Under the pieces are notes generated by a model. It ran no database searches, was not told the DNA's origin, and saw only the letters and a program-made list of their open reading frames with translations. This document shows positions 1-7,533 of a stretch of 64,000 bases of DNA, in pieces. The first letter of the stretch is position 1; every line of letters starts with the position of its first letter. Origin of the DNA: Actinobacillus succinogenes 130Z. Its GTDB lineage: Bacteria > Pseudomonadota > Gammaproteobacteria > Enterobacterales > Pasteurellaceae. Made by a program: the position numbers and the translations under genes. The stretch lies in assembly GCF_000017245.1 (NCBI RefSeq), contig NC_009655.1, forward strand, positions 1,860,001-1,924,000. The letters run 5' to 3'.

Positions 1-174
1 CACATTAATGCCATCGGTTTTATCGTCCGTATAGAAATCCAAAGCGCACAAAGCGAACAACCCATTGAGGTTATTTTAACTAAAAACGCTTACCTTGACG
101 CGCAATATCAGTTGAACGAACAGGTTTATTTAGTGCCGGATAAATTGAATTTATTCCAACAAATGAACATTTAA
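1..174 (+). CDS. ABC transporter ATP-binding protein, C-terminal end (TOBE domain), partial
   Basis: Only the last 57 codons lie in the window, read in frame 1 and ending at TAA 172-174. The sequence alternates beta-type stretches (VRIEIQSAQ, IEVILTK, QVYLVPDKLNLF), as in the TOBE domain that closes sulfate/molybdate-type import ATPases such as CysA. TOBE domains act as regulatory or substrate-sensing tails of the nucleotide-binding subunit. The ATPase core is outside the window, so the substrate cannot be named. A cysA-type assignment is a guess. A hairpin built from two uptake sequences follows directly. Confidence 0.55.
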   Translation, partial: HINAIGFIVRIEIQSAQSEQPIEVILTKNAYLDAQYQLNEQVYLVPDKLNLFQQMNI

Positions 175-179
175 AACAG

Positions 180-223
180 AAAAGTGCGGTCGAAAAACGT
201 TTAATTTTTTGACCGCACTTTTT
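180..223. terminator. Bidirectional terminator made of two inverted uptake sequences
   Basis: AAAAGTGCGGTC is followed by an inverted copy GACCGCACTTTT, with a T-run on each strand. It lies between the end of the ABC ATPase gene (plus) and the end of rlmM (minus), so it can serve both convergent genes. Both arms contain the 9-base uptake core (182-190 and 212-220). Confidence 0.8.
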
Positions 224-232
224 ACTGTATTC

Positions 233-1327
233 TTAATGGCGCCAAGTTCGAACATGTACCGTAATTTCCTCACGATCATGATATAAATGTTTAGCTTGCA
301 TACGGAATTTCAAACCGCTTTGCGTCAATTCGTCCGCCAGTTTTTGTAAACACCGCCGTACCTCCGTATAACGTTTTTTCATGGGTAACTTTAAATTGAA
401 AATCGTTTCGTGACACCATTCGTTACTCAGCCATTTTCCGATTAATGCCACAATTCTGCCCGGCTGTTCCACCATATCGCACACCAGCCAATCCGCCTTC
501 TTTCGTTTCGGCGGTTGAAATTTAAAACCGTCTTCGGAGCAATGTTCGATTCGTCCCGTTTCATGCAGGCTAGCCGCCATTTTACCGTGATCTACCGCAT
601 AAACGAATAAACCGCGTTTAACCAACTGATAGGTCCAACCGCCCGGACAAGCGCCTAAATCTACACCGATCATGTTTTCGTTCAAACGTTTGCTTTCTTC
701 TTCGCGGGGAATGAAGGTTAAAATCGCTTCCTCCAATTTTAAAGTAGAACGGCTTGGCGCCTCCGTCGGGAATTTCAGCCGGGGAATCCCCATAAAATAG
801 GGCGAATGATTACGGTTATAGGAATACCCCGCATAACAGGCGTCGGACCGTACAAACAGGCAATGCAAAGTCATACCGCTATCCTTAATTTGTTTGAAAT
901 TCAGCCATCCCTGTTTTTTCAATGCCTGCCGCAAAGGCACGGTAAATTTGCGGCAAAATGCGGATAATTCTTTTGCTTCATTGGTATCGGCGGTTTCCAC
1001 CCAAAGTTCGCTGCTTTGTTGTAGCTTTAAGTGCGGTGAAACTTCCTGATATTTTTGCAAAATCGGCGTAATCCGATCCGTCGTCGGCAAATTCTGCAAT
1101 AAATCGGAAACCACCACCAATTGGCGGGCGAAAATTAATTGGGTAAAGGGAATTTCTCGGGCAAGACGATCCGCCTCTCCCGGTTGGTAACATTCAAAGA
1201 TCACATAGCCCGCATTTTCCTGTATGCGGGCAAAACCGAATACGCCTCGTTCGGCGGCTGTATCCGTAATTTCCGCCGCCACTTCTTTCTCAAAACCGAT
1301 ACGGCAATATAAAGCCAGTTTATTCAT
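233..1327 (-). CDS. rlmM: 23S rRNA (cytidine-2'-O)-methyltransferase RlmM
   Basis: RlmM uses S-adenosylmethionine to methylate the 2'-O of C2498 in 23S rRNA, on unfolded rRNA in the cytoplasm. The 364-residue product is nearly the same length as E. coli RlmM (366). An N-terminal THUMP-like half is followed by a Rossmann methyltransferase half with GVDLGACPGGWTYQL (SAM-binding loop, about residue 222). A later acidic motif is VCDMVEQP, and a basic C-terminal segment contains KLPMKKRY, expected of the FtsJ-like catalytic lysine. The start overlaps the end of gcvA by 8 bases, suggesting translational coupling; the same neighbourhood (gcvA near rlmM) is found in E. coli. Confidence 0.95.
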   Translation of the reverse strand: MNKLALYCRIGFEKEVAAEITDTAAERGVFGFARIQENAGYVIFECYQPGEADRLAREIPFTQLIFARQLVVVSDLLQNLPTTDRITPILQKYQEVSPHLKLQQSSELWVETADTNEAKELSAFCRKFTVPLRQALKKQGWLNFKQIKDSGMTLHCLFVRSDACYAGYSYNRNHSPYFMGIPRLKFPTEAPSRSTLKLEEAILTFIPREEESKRLNENMIGVDLGACPGGWTYQLVKRGLFVYAVDHGKMAASLHETGRIEHCSEDGFKFQPPKRKKADWLVCDMVEQPGRIVALIGKWLSNEWCHETIFNLKLPMKKRYTEVRRCLQKLADELTQSGLKFRMQAKHLYHDREEITVHVRTWRH

Positions 1328-2207
1328 GTTTGTTTTTCATTTCCTGCATAATCCATTCGCGGAATGTCGTAATGGGTTGATCATCTGTTTTTGCCTGCGC
1401 ATTCACTACATAAAATGCTTTGCTGTCCTGTAATCGGGTCGGCATGACAATTTGTAAATTACCGTTTTTTATTTCCTGTAATGCCAAAATCCGATTGGCA
1501 AGTACGATTCCCTGTCCTAATCTGGCCGCCTGCAAGCCCATAAAGGTATGACTGAAGACAATGCCTTGTTGGGTATCAAGGTTGTCAAGTTTAAGATAAT
1601 GCGCCATATTCTGCCAATTTTCCCGGGTATGAACATGAATAAGTTGGTGTTTATTCAAATCCGCGGGGCAATTCACCGGATTAACGGCAAGCAAGCGTGG
1701 TGAGGCCAGCATTACTACTTGTTCCTGCGAAAGCAGCTCTGCTTTGAGGTTATCCCAGTTTCCGCGTCCGTAATATATCGCAATATCCACGTCGTTGCTG
1801 AGTAAACCGTCGTCTTGTTCCGCCGCTTTAATTCGCACGTCGATATCGGGATAACGATCGTGGAAATTGGCAAGATGCGGCACCAACCAATGCATACCGA
1901 AAGTCTGCGGCACACTGATGGTTAAGTGCGGTCGGTTTTGCGCCATAATTTTTTGTGTGCATTCCAACAGCTTATGCAATAAAAAGGCGATTTCCGTAAA
2001 GTATTGTTCCCCTTTTTCCGTTAATTCCAAGGCCCGGCTTTTCCGCACAAAAAGCGGAAAACCAAGAAAATCCTCCAACAGTTTGATTTGATGACTGACG
2101 GCGGCTTGTGTGACAAAAAGCTCTTCAGCCGCCTTGGTAAAACTTAAATTTCTTGCCGCACTTTCAAATGCTTTCAGTGAATTCAAGGGAGGCAATCGTT
2201 TAAACAT
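1320..2207 (-). CDS. gcvA: Glycine cleavage system transcriptional regulator GcvA (LysR family)
   Basis: GcvA activates the glycine cleavage operon and the sRNA gene gcvB when glycine is high, and represses when purines are high. The 295-residue product has an N-terminal LysR winged helix-turn-helix (SLKAFESAARNLSFTKAAEE, then VTQAAVSHQIKLLE, residues 9-46) and a periplasmic-binding-like effector domain from about residue 90. The opening FKRLPPLNSLKAFE is typical of GcvA. It is divergent from a recognisable gcvB sRNA gene (2332-2535), exactly as in enterobacteria, which makes the assignment firm. The minus-strand promoter region contains CTAAT (complement of 2260-2264), the pentamer reported in E. 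coli GcvA sites. Confidence 0.93.
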   Translation of the reverse strand: MFKRLPPLNSLKAFESAARNLSFTKAAEELFVTQAAVSHQIKLLEDFLGFPLFVRKSRALELTEKGEQYFTEIAFLLHKLLECTQKIMAQNRPHLTISVPQTFGMHWLVPHLANFHDRYPDIDVRIKAAEQDDGLLSNDVDIAIYYGRGNWDNLKAELLSQEQVVMLASPRLLAVNPVNCPADLNKHQLIHVHTRENWQNMAHYLKLDNLDTQQGIVFSHTFMGLQAARLGQGIVLANRILALQEIKNGNLQIVMPTRLQDSKAFYVVNAQAKTDDQPITTFREWIMQEMKNKHE

Positions 2208-2257
2208 AATTCTTCCCTCTAGTATATTTTTACTATATAATAAATAAAGTTTCTTAT

Positions 2258-2276
2258 GGATTAGTTTTTTTAATCC
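2258..2276. promoter_or_regulatory. Inverted repeat in the gcvA-gcvB intergenic region, candidate GcvA site
   Basis: GGATTA and TAATCC are separated by seven bases, mostly T. The minus strand carries CTAAT, the core pentamer described for E. coli GcvA binding. It sits between the two divergent starts, about 50 bases from gcvA and 20 bases upstream of the gcvB -35 box. The role is inferred from position and motif only. Confidence 0.4.
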
Positions 2277-2296
2277 GTCAAATAAATATTTCTAGT

Positions 2297-2325
2297 TTGT
2301 CCGCTCTGCTTTCTTTTTCTACAAT
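2297..2325 (+). promoter_or_regulatory. Promoter of gcvB
   Basis: TTGTCC (2297-2302) and TACAAT (2320-2325) are separated by exactly 17 bases, a good sigma-70 promoter. The predicted start is near 2332, which coincides with the beginning of the structured RNA. Confidence 0.75.
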
Positions 2326-2331
2326 ACGCGC

Positions 2332-2535
2332 ATACTTAATGACTGGTAATTCCTTAATTGATTAAGAGTTGAATCTTTTAGTTAAGTATTATGTTGTGTT
2401 TGCATATTGTTTGGGTAACCAAACAAAAGTAATTAATCCTTCTATTTAATTACTTATTAACTTCCTGTATATTTACTACCTAATTTTAGGTTATTGGCAC
2501 CGCGCTTAAACTCCAAAAAAGTGCGGTGTTTTTTT
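2332..2535 (+). ncRNA. gcvB: GcvB small regulatory RNA
   Basis: GcvB is an Hfq-dependent sRNA of about 200 nt that base-pairs with many mRNAs for amino-acid and peptide transport and synthesis. The length here is about 204 nt. The G/U-rich target-binding region TGTTGTGTTTGCATATTG (2392-2409) closely matches the enterobacterial R1 region. CTTCCTGTATATTTAC (2461-2476) matches the conserved CTTCCTGTACATTTAC block near the 3' end. The RNA ends in a GC-rich hairpin plus T7. Stem-loops in order: 2332-2339 with 2382-2389; 2353-2358 with 2361-2366; 2409-2414 with 2419-2424 closing a GUAA (GNRA) loop; 2428-2436 with 2446-2454; ACCTAA/TTAGGT at about 2478-2491; and the terminator. It is divergent from gcvA, as in E. 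coli. Confidence 0.9.
2497..2535 (+). terminator. Rho-independent terminator of gcvB
   Basis: A ten-pair stem CACCGCGCTT (2498-2507) with AAGTGCGGTG (2519-2528), one G-U pair, is followed by seven T. The 3' arm is an exact uptake-sequence core, AAGTGCGGT (2519-2527), so the terminator and the DNA-uptake word coincide. Confidence 0.85.
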
Positions 2536-2582
2536 ATATCGAAATTCTATCATATTTTCTTCCCGCTGAAATCATAAATAAT

Positions 2583-2613
2583 TGTTTTCAATCCGCCTGG
2601 ATTGGCGTATATT
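2583..2613 (+). promoter_or_regulatory. Candidate ilvE promoter with a dyad in the spacer
   Basis: TTGTTT (2583-2588) and TATATT (2608-2613) are 19 bases apart. A perfect 6-base dyad, CAATCC-GCCT-GGATTG (2589-2604), fills most of the spacer, where an operator would overlap RNA polymerase. It is the only convincing promoter-like pair between the gcvB terminator and ilvE. The regulator is unknown. Confidence 0.4.
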
Positions 2614-2658
2614 TGCTTAATTATTTAAAATAAATAAGTAGTAAGAAGGATAAATATC

Positions 2659-3690
2659 ATGAAAGATCTTGATTGGAATAATCTTGGGTTTTCCTACATT
2701 AAAACCGATTATCGTTTTATTGCACATTGGAAAGACGGCAAATGGGATGAAGGAAAACTTACCACGGACAATATGCTTCACATCCACGAAGGTTCCACCG
2801 CCCTTCATTACGGTCAGCAATGCTTTGAAGGTTTAAAAGCATACCGTTGCAAAGACGGTTCAATCAATCTCTTCCGTCCTCAAGCCAATGCGGAACGCAT
2901 GCAAAAAACCGCAGAACGTCTTTTAATGGCACCGGTTCCTACCGAATTATTTGTCCGCGCTTGTAAAGAAGTGGTAAAAGCCAATCAGGAATGGTTAGGT
3001 CCTTACGGTTCCGGCGCAACGCTTTATTTACGTCCGTTCTTAATCGGTGTCGGGGAAAACATCGGCGTGAAAGCAGCGCCGGAATATATTTTCTCCGTTT
3101 TCTGCTGTCCGGTCGGCGCTTATTTCAAAGGCGGTTTAGCGCCGTCCGATTTCATTACTACCGATTATGACCGTGCGGCGCCAATGGGAACGGGCGGTGT
3201 GAAAGTAGGCGGTAACTATGCGGCCAGTTTGTTACCTCATGAACTGGCAACGCAAGAAGGCACGGCTACCCGTAAATTCGCCGATGCCATTTACTTGGAT
3301 CCGAAAACCCATACTAAAATTGAGGAAGTGGGTGCCGCAAACTTCTTCGGTATCACCAAAGATAATAAATTTGTCACGCCGAAATCCGAATCCATTCTCC
3401 CGAGTATAACCAAATACTCCCTGCTCTATTTGGCAAAAGAACGTTTAGGTATGGAAACTGTGGAAGGCGACGTTTATATCGATCAGCTTGATCAATTCGC
3501 CGAAGCCGGCGCATGCGGTACCGCCGCAGTCATCACTCCGGTAGGCGGTATCCAGCATAAAGGCGATTATCACGTATTCTATTCCGAAACGGAAGTGGGG
3601 CCCGTTACCCGTAAACTTTACGACGAATTAACCGGTATTCAGTTTGGCGATAGACCGGCACCCGAAGGTTGGATTGTAAAAGTCGAATAA
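2659..3690 (+). CDS. ilvE: Branched-chain amino acid aminotransferase
   Basis: IlvE is a cytoplasmic pyridoxal-phosphate enzyme of fold type IV. It transfers the amino group between glutamate and the 2-oxo acids of leucine, isoleucine and valine, the last step of their synthesis. The 343-residue product contains LHYGQQCFEGLKAYR, RPQANAERM, the PLP-lysine region GTGGVKVGGNYAAS (about residue 180) and EVGAANFF. Its length and the opening WNNLGFSYIKTDYRF match the longer ilvE type of Haemophilus and Bacillus rather than E. coli IlvE. AAGGATA lies seven bases upstream of the ATG. It is transcribed separately from gcvB (terminator at 2497-2535) and ends at its own terminator. Confidence 0.95.
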   Translation: MKDLDWNNLGFSYIKTDYRFIAHWKDGKWDEGKLTTDNMLHIHEGSTALHYGQQCFEGLKAYRCKDGSINLFRPQANAERMQKTAERLLMAPVPTELFVRACKEVVKANQEWLGPYGSGATLYLRPFLIGVGENIGVKAAPEYIFSVFCCPVGAYFKGGLAPSDFITTDYDRAAPMGTGGVKVGGNYAASLLPHELATQEGTATRKFADAIYLDPKTHTKIEEVGAANFFGITKDNKFVTPKSESILPSITKYSLLYLAKERLGMETVEGDVYIDQLDQFAEAGACGTAAVITPVGGIQHKGDYHVFYSETEVGPVTRKLYDELTGIQFGDRPAPEGWIVKVE

Positions 3691-3702
3691 TCTTTTTTTC
3701 CG

Positions 3703-3736
3703 AAAAGCACGCAATGCATTATCGCGTGCTTTTTTT
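3703..3736 (+). terminator. Terminator after ilvE
   Basis: AAAAGCACGC and GCGTGCTTTT form a ten-pair stem with an 11-base loop, followed by a T-run (3730-3736). Confidence 0.9.
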
Positions 3737-3819
3737 GTAAAGATTTTTAAAGAGCATTCTCAACAGATAAAATATCGTTTAAAATAATTTTAATTTTCTA
3801 CTCTAGGCAGAGTATTATT

Positions 3820-4380
3820 ATGAAACTTAACTTCCCGACCTTTCTCACTTTGTTTCGAGTGGTACTAATCCCATTCTTTATTATTGCATTTTATTTACCG
3901 GTCGAATGGTCGCCGTTCGCGGCTACCGCCGTATTTTTCATTGCCTCCATCACCGATTGGTTCGACGGTTATCTCGCTCGCAAATGGAAACAAACCACTC
4001 GTTTCGGCGCATTTCTGGATCCTGTTGCGGACAAAGTTATCGTCGCCACCGCATTGGTACTGGTGGTAGAATATTACCATGTATTCTGGATCACCATTCC
4101 CGCGATAATCATGATTTCCCGTGAAATTATTATTTCCGCATTACGCGAATGGATGGCGGAAATCGGCAGTCGCACGGCCGTCGCCGTGTCTTGGATCGGC
4201 AAAGTCAAAACCACAGCACAAATGCTGGCGCTCGGCGGACTGCTCTGGCGTTATAACTCTGTCATGGAAATTCTGGCGATTATTCTGCTTTATGTGGCCG
4301 CAATTCTGACTATTTGGTCAATGCTGCAATATCTAAAAGCGGCAAAAAGTTACCTGCTGGATGAGATTGAAACAAAGTAG
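3820..4380 (+). CDS. pgsA: CDP-diacylglycerol--glycerol-3-phosphate 3-phosphatidyltransferase
   Basis: PgsA makes phosphatidylglycerophosphate, the committed step to phosphatidylglycerol and cardiolipin, in the inner membrane. The 186-residue product begins with the family's NxPxxLTLFR-like segment and carries the CDP-alcohol phosphotransferase signature DWFDGYLARKW...FGAFLDPVADK (about residues 46-71). The usual aspartates are present. Several hydrophobic membrane helices follow, including one near the C-terminus. It stands alone between two terminators, with its own upstream region of about 80 bases after the ilvE terminator. Confidence 0.95.
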   Translation: MKLNFPTFLTLFRVVLIPFFIIAFYLPVEWSPFAATAVFFIASITDWFDGYLARKWKQTTRFGAFLDPVADKVIVATALVLVVEYYHVFWITIPAIIMISREIIISALREWMAEIGSRTAVAVSWIGKVKTTAQMLALGGLLWRYNSVMEILAIILLYVAAILTIWSMLQYLKAAKSYLLDEIETK

Positions 4381-4399
4381 CATAAGCTGAAAAGACTAC

Positions 4400-4432
4400 A
4401 AAAAAGTGCGGTCAATTTAACCGCACTTTTTT
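4400..4432. terminator. Bidirectional terminator made of paired uptake sequences
   Basis: AAAAAAGTGCGGT (4400-4412) and ACCGCACTTTTTT (4420-4432) form a 13-pair perfect stem. It lies between convergent pgsA (plus) and cysB (minus) and has T-runs on both strands. Confidence 0.9.
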
Positions 4433-4453
4433 GCATTAAACAGATAAATTCGC

Positions 4454-5425
4454 CTATTTTTCTTCTAATACAATTCCTTCAAACAGTTTTTGCACATCGC
4501 CGTTATCCCGCACCTGCTCCGCCCGTTCTACCTTCGTTCTGGTTAAATGAGGGGAAAAATATTGAATAAAATCATACATATAATTCCGCAGGAAAGTGCT
4601 GTGCTTAAAGGCGATTTGAGTAGTGCTGGATTTAAATAAATGACTGGCGTCAATCGCCACCAAATCCGTATCCGCTTCCGTGTGCGCCATGGAAGCTATA
4701 ATTCCTACGCCCAAACCAAGGCGCACATAGGTTTTAATGACGTCCGCATCCGTTGCCGTAAATACGATATTCGGCAGTAATCCCGCGTTATTAAAGGCAT
4801 AATCCAAATCCGATACACCGGTAAACCCGAAAGTATATGTCACCAACGGATATTTACTGAGTTCTTCGATAGTAACGTTTTTCACTTTAGTAAGCGGATG
4901 ACCGGGCTTCACTACAATCGAACGGTTCCATTTATAACACGGCAGCAAAATCACATCGTCGAACAGGTATTGCGCTTCCGTAGTGATAGCAAAATCCACT
5001 TCACCGGATAATAACGCGTCATAAAGCTGATTCGGCGAACCTTGGTGAACATGCAGACTCACATCAGGATATCGTTTCGAGAATTTTTCGATTACCCCGG
5101 GTAGCATATAACGCGCCTGAGTATTGGTGGTGGCAATGCGCAAGACGCCGTGATTCGGTTGGGTATATTCGTCCGCAATGGCGCGGATTGCCTGCGTTTT
5201 CACCAGTAATTCGCGGGCTATGGCGACAATTTTCTTACCCGCCGGCGTTACCGATTTAATATGCTTTCCGTTACGTTCGAAAATCTCTAATCCCAGTTCT
5301 TCTTCCAGCAGGCGCACCTGTTTACTGATACCCGGCTGGGATGTGTACAACGCGTTCGCCGCCTCCGTCACGTTCAGATTTTGATTCACAATTTCAACCA
5401 CATAACGTAATTGTTGGAGCTTCAT
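4454..5425 (-). CDS. cysB: LysR-type transcriptional regulator CysB
   Basis: CysB activates sulfate uptake and cysteine synthesis genes, with N-acetylserine as inducer. The 323-residue product is almost exactly the length of E. coli CysB (324). The helix-turn-helix lies at residues 1-60 (MKLQQLRYVVEIVNQ, then YTSQPGISKQVRLLEEELG). The effector domain carries GVLRIATTNTQARYMLPGVI and GEVDFAITTEA, segments highly conserved in CysB/Cbl. It stands alone on the minus strand, with about 77 bases to the end of rluB upstream. Confidence 0.95.
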   Translation of the reverse strand: MKLQQLRYVVEIVNQNLNVTEAANALYTSQPGISKQVRLLEEELGLEIFERNGKHIKSVTPAGKKIVAIARELLVKTQAIRAIADEYTQPNHGVLRIATTNTQARYMLPGVIEKFSKRYPDVSLHVHQGSPNQLYDALLSGEVDFAITTEAQYLFDDVILLPCYKWNRSIVVKPGHPLTKVKNVTIEELSKYPLVTYTFGFTGVSDLDYAFNNAGLLPNIVFTATDADVIKTYVRLGLGVGIIASMAHTEADTDLVAIDASHLFKSSTTQIAFKHSTFLRNYMYDFIQYFSPHLTRTKVERAEQVRDNGDVQKLFEGIVLEEK

Positions 5426-5502
5426 AAAAATTCTCTACGTTGATTCATCAAGATTAACGGATAAGTTATCCGCCCGAAAAACTCATAATTTTAACCGTAC
5501 TT

Positions 5503-6624
5503 TTATTTTCTGTAACGTCTTGTCACATCGGAATAACGTTTCACCGCACGACGAATTTGTCCGGTTTTGGCTCGACGATTCGATTGGGTTACATCCAACC
5601 TGGTTTCCGTTTCCGGCGGTAACCCCACCAGTTCGCGCAAATAGTTGACGTTTTCCAAATCCATCTCCTGCCAACCGCCGCGCGGCAGGGTTTTCATCAA
5701 TTTAATATTACCGTAACGAATACGGATCAGGCGGCTGACTTGGATACCTTGGCTTTCCCACAAACGGCGCACTTCACGATTACGCCCTTCTATTAAAGTC
5801 ACGTCAAACCACCGGTTCATTCCCGTACCGCCAGCCGGTTTAATCGCAGTGAAATTTGCCGGTCCGTCTTCCAGCTGAACACCTTTTTGTAAACGTGCCA
5901 ACATGGCGTCGTCCACATTGCCGAATACGCGCACGGAATATTCCCGCTCCACTTCGCGGCTCGGGTGCATTAAACGATTAGCCAGTTCGCCGTCGGTAGT
6001 AAATAGCAATAAACCGGAAGTGTTAATATCCAAACGTCCCACCGCAACCCAACGAGAACCGGTTAAACGCGGTAGGCGCTCGAACACTGTGGCACGACCT
6101 TCAGGGTCATGACGGGTACACAGTTCGCCTTCCGGTTTGTAATACATCAACACGCGGCAAACGTCTTTTTGTACGCCGGTCAAATTCACCAAATGCCCGT
6201 CAATACGAATTTTTAAGCCGGAATGGACAATGACGCGATCACCCAATGCGGCTATTTTTCCGTCCACACTTACGCGGCCTTCCGCGATAACCGCTTCGAT
6301 TTCGCGGCGGGATCCCTGTCCCGCTCGAGCCAATACTTTTTGCAATTTCTCACCGGCTACGGCAGCTTTCCGCTCGACGGGTTGAGCCGGTTTAGGCCGG
6401 CGCATAGGCAAAGGTTTACGTTCGAATGATCTTTTTTCATCGGATTTTTCGACCGCGCTTTTGGCGTGACCGCCCGTTGCCGTATTACCATCGGAGCTTT
6501 TGCGACGCGGTAAATGACGCTCTTCTCGATATTCTTTAAAACGGCCTTCATTACCATTGTCGTGACGCTTAAAGTGCGGTCGGTTTTCTGATTTTTTTTG
6601 ACGGGGATGAGATTGAAATTTCAT
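5503..6624 (-). CDS. rluB: 23S rRNA pseudouridine(2605) synthase RluB
   Basis: RluB converts U2605 of 23S rRNA to pseudouridine. The 373-residue product has a long, charged, low-complexity N-terminal arm rich in Lys, Arg, His and Asn (residues 1-90). An S4 RNA-binding domain follows (EKLQKVLARAGQGSRREIEAVI, about 92-150). The RsuA/RluB-type catalytic domain contains GRLDINTSGLLLFT, with the catalytic aspartate. The C-terminus is again basic (RRAKTGQIRRAVKRYSDVTRRYRK region). E. coli has the same rluB-yciO neighbourhood. Two uptake sequences lie near its 5' end. Confidence 0.92.
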   Translation of the reverse strand: MKFQSHPRQKKSENRPHFKRHDNGNEGRFKEYREERHLPRRKSSDGNTATGGHAKSAVEKSDEKRSFERKPLPMRRPKPAQPVERKAAVAGEKLQKVLARAGQGSRREIEAVIAEGRVSVDGKIAALGDRVIVHSGLKIRIDGHLVNLTGVQKDVCRVLMYYKPEGELCTRHDPEGRATVFERLPRLTGSRWVAVGRLDINTSGLLLFTTDGELANRLMHPSREVEREYSVRVFGNVDDAMLARLQKGVQLEDGPANFTAIKPAGGTGMNRWFDVTLIEGRNREVRRLWESQGIQVSRLIRIRYGNIKLMKTLPRGGWQEMDLENVNYLRELVGLPPETETRLDVTQSNRRAKTGQIRRAVKRYSDVTRRYRK

Positions 6625-6701
6625 AATTGTTCCTTGTCGCTTTCACAAGCGTCGAAGCCTGCATTCGGTTATTTCCTTCGGCAGGCGGATGAATATACGG
6701 A

Positions 6702-7325
6702 TTAAATAAAAGGTTCCACGGAACCGCTGCCTTCACGCAGAATCACCGGCGTTTCGTCGGTTAAATCCACCACGGTGGTAGGTTCTTGCCCCAAATAACC
6801 GCCGTGAATGATTAATTCTACCTGACGTTCCAATCGATCGCGAATTTCTTCCGGATCTGACTGAGTAATATGATCTTCGCCCGGCAACATCAGCGAACAG
6901 GATAAAATCGGCTCGCCCAATGTTTTCAACAGATCCAACGCGATTTGATTGTCCGGCACGCGTAATCCGATGGTTTTGCGTTTCGACGTCATTAAACGGC
7001 GAGGCAATTCTTTGGTTGCAGTCAAAATGAAGGTGTAACGCCCCGGCGTGTTGTTTTTGATCAATCGATACGCTACGTTACTCACCGTAGCATAGTGGGA
7101 AAGCTCCGACAAATCACTGCATACCAAGGTGAAATTATGCCCTTGCGGCAAATGACGAATCGCTACGATGCGATCCATAGCGTGTTTATCGCCTATCATA
7201 CAGCCCAATGCATAACCCGAATCCGTCGGATAAACAATAACACCGCCGTTACGCAAAATTTCCACCGCCTGATTAATCAGACGCGATTGCGGATTTTCGG
7301 GGTGAATATAAAAAAATTGACTCAT
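6702..7325 (-). CDS. yciO: YciO/Sua5-YrdC family protein
   Basis: The product is a Sua5/YciO/YrdC-fold protein of 207 residues, close to E. coli YciO (206). The fold binds ATP and double-stranded RNA. The paralogues TsaC/Sua5 make threonylcarbamoyl-AMP for t6A tRNA, but YciO's own role is less certain. Recognisable segments are GGVIVYPTDSGYALGC, PGRYTFILTA, KTIGLRVPDN and a final ILREGSGSVEPF. The open frame extends 35 codons further upstream (to 7430). I start at the ATG of MSQFFYIHPENPQS because AGAAGG precedes it at a usable distance and this matches the family start. Confidence 0.88.
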   Translation of the reverse strand: MSQFFYIHPENPQSRLINQAVEILRNGGVIVYPTDSGYALGCMIGDKHAMDRIVAIRHLPQGHNFTLVCSDLSELSHYATVSNVAYRLIKNNTPGRYTFILTATKELPRRLMTSKRKTIGLRVPDNQIALDLLKTLGEPILSCSLMLPGEDHITQSDPEEIRDRLERQVELIIHGGYLGQEPTTVVDLTDETPVILREGSGSVEPFI

Positions 7326-7533
7326 ACGTTGTGCCTTCTGCAAAAAACGGCTAATTATACCGCACTCATAAGGGAATGAAAATACAACCCGACGCCATGT
7401 TACGGGATAAATCCGATAAAATTCTGACAAAATTCCGACCGCACTTTTATTCCGCCGGAAAATTTCGTTATACTAGGAGCCGTTTATCTTTCATAAAAAA
7501 GATCCAAGCCAAAAAGTTGTCAAATAAAAAATT

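Noticed and set aside
2391..2432. Short frame MLCLHIVWVTKQK before a terminator, looking like an ilv attenuator leader peptide
   Set aside because: The same bases form the conserved R1 region and GNRA hairpin of GcvB, the upstream neighbour is gcvA, and there is no ribosome-binding site.
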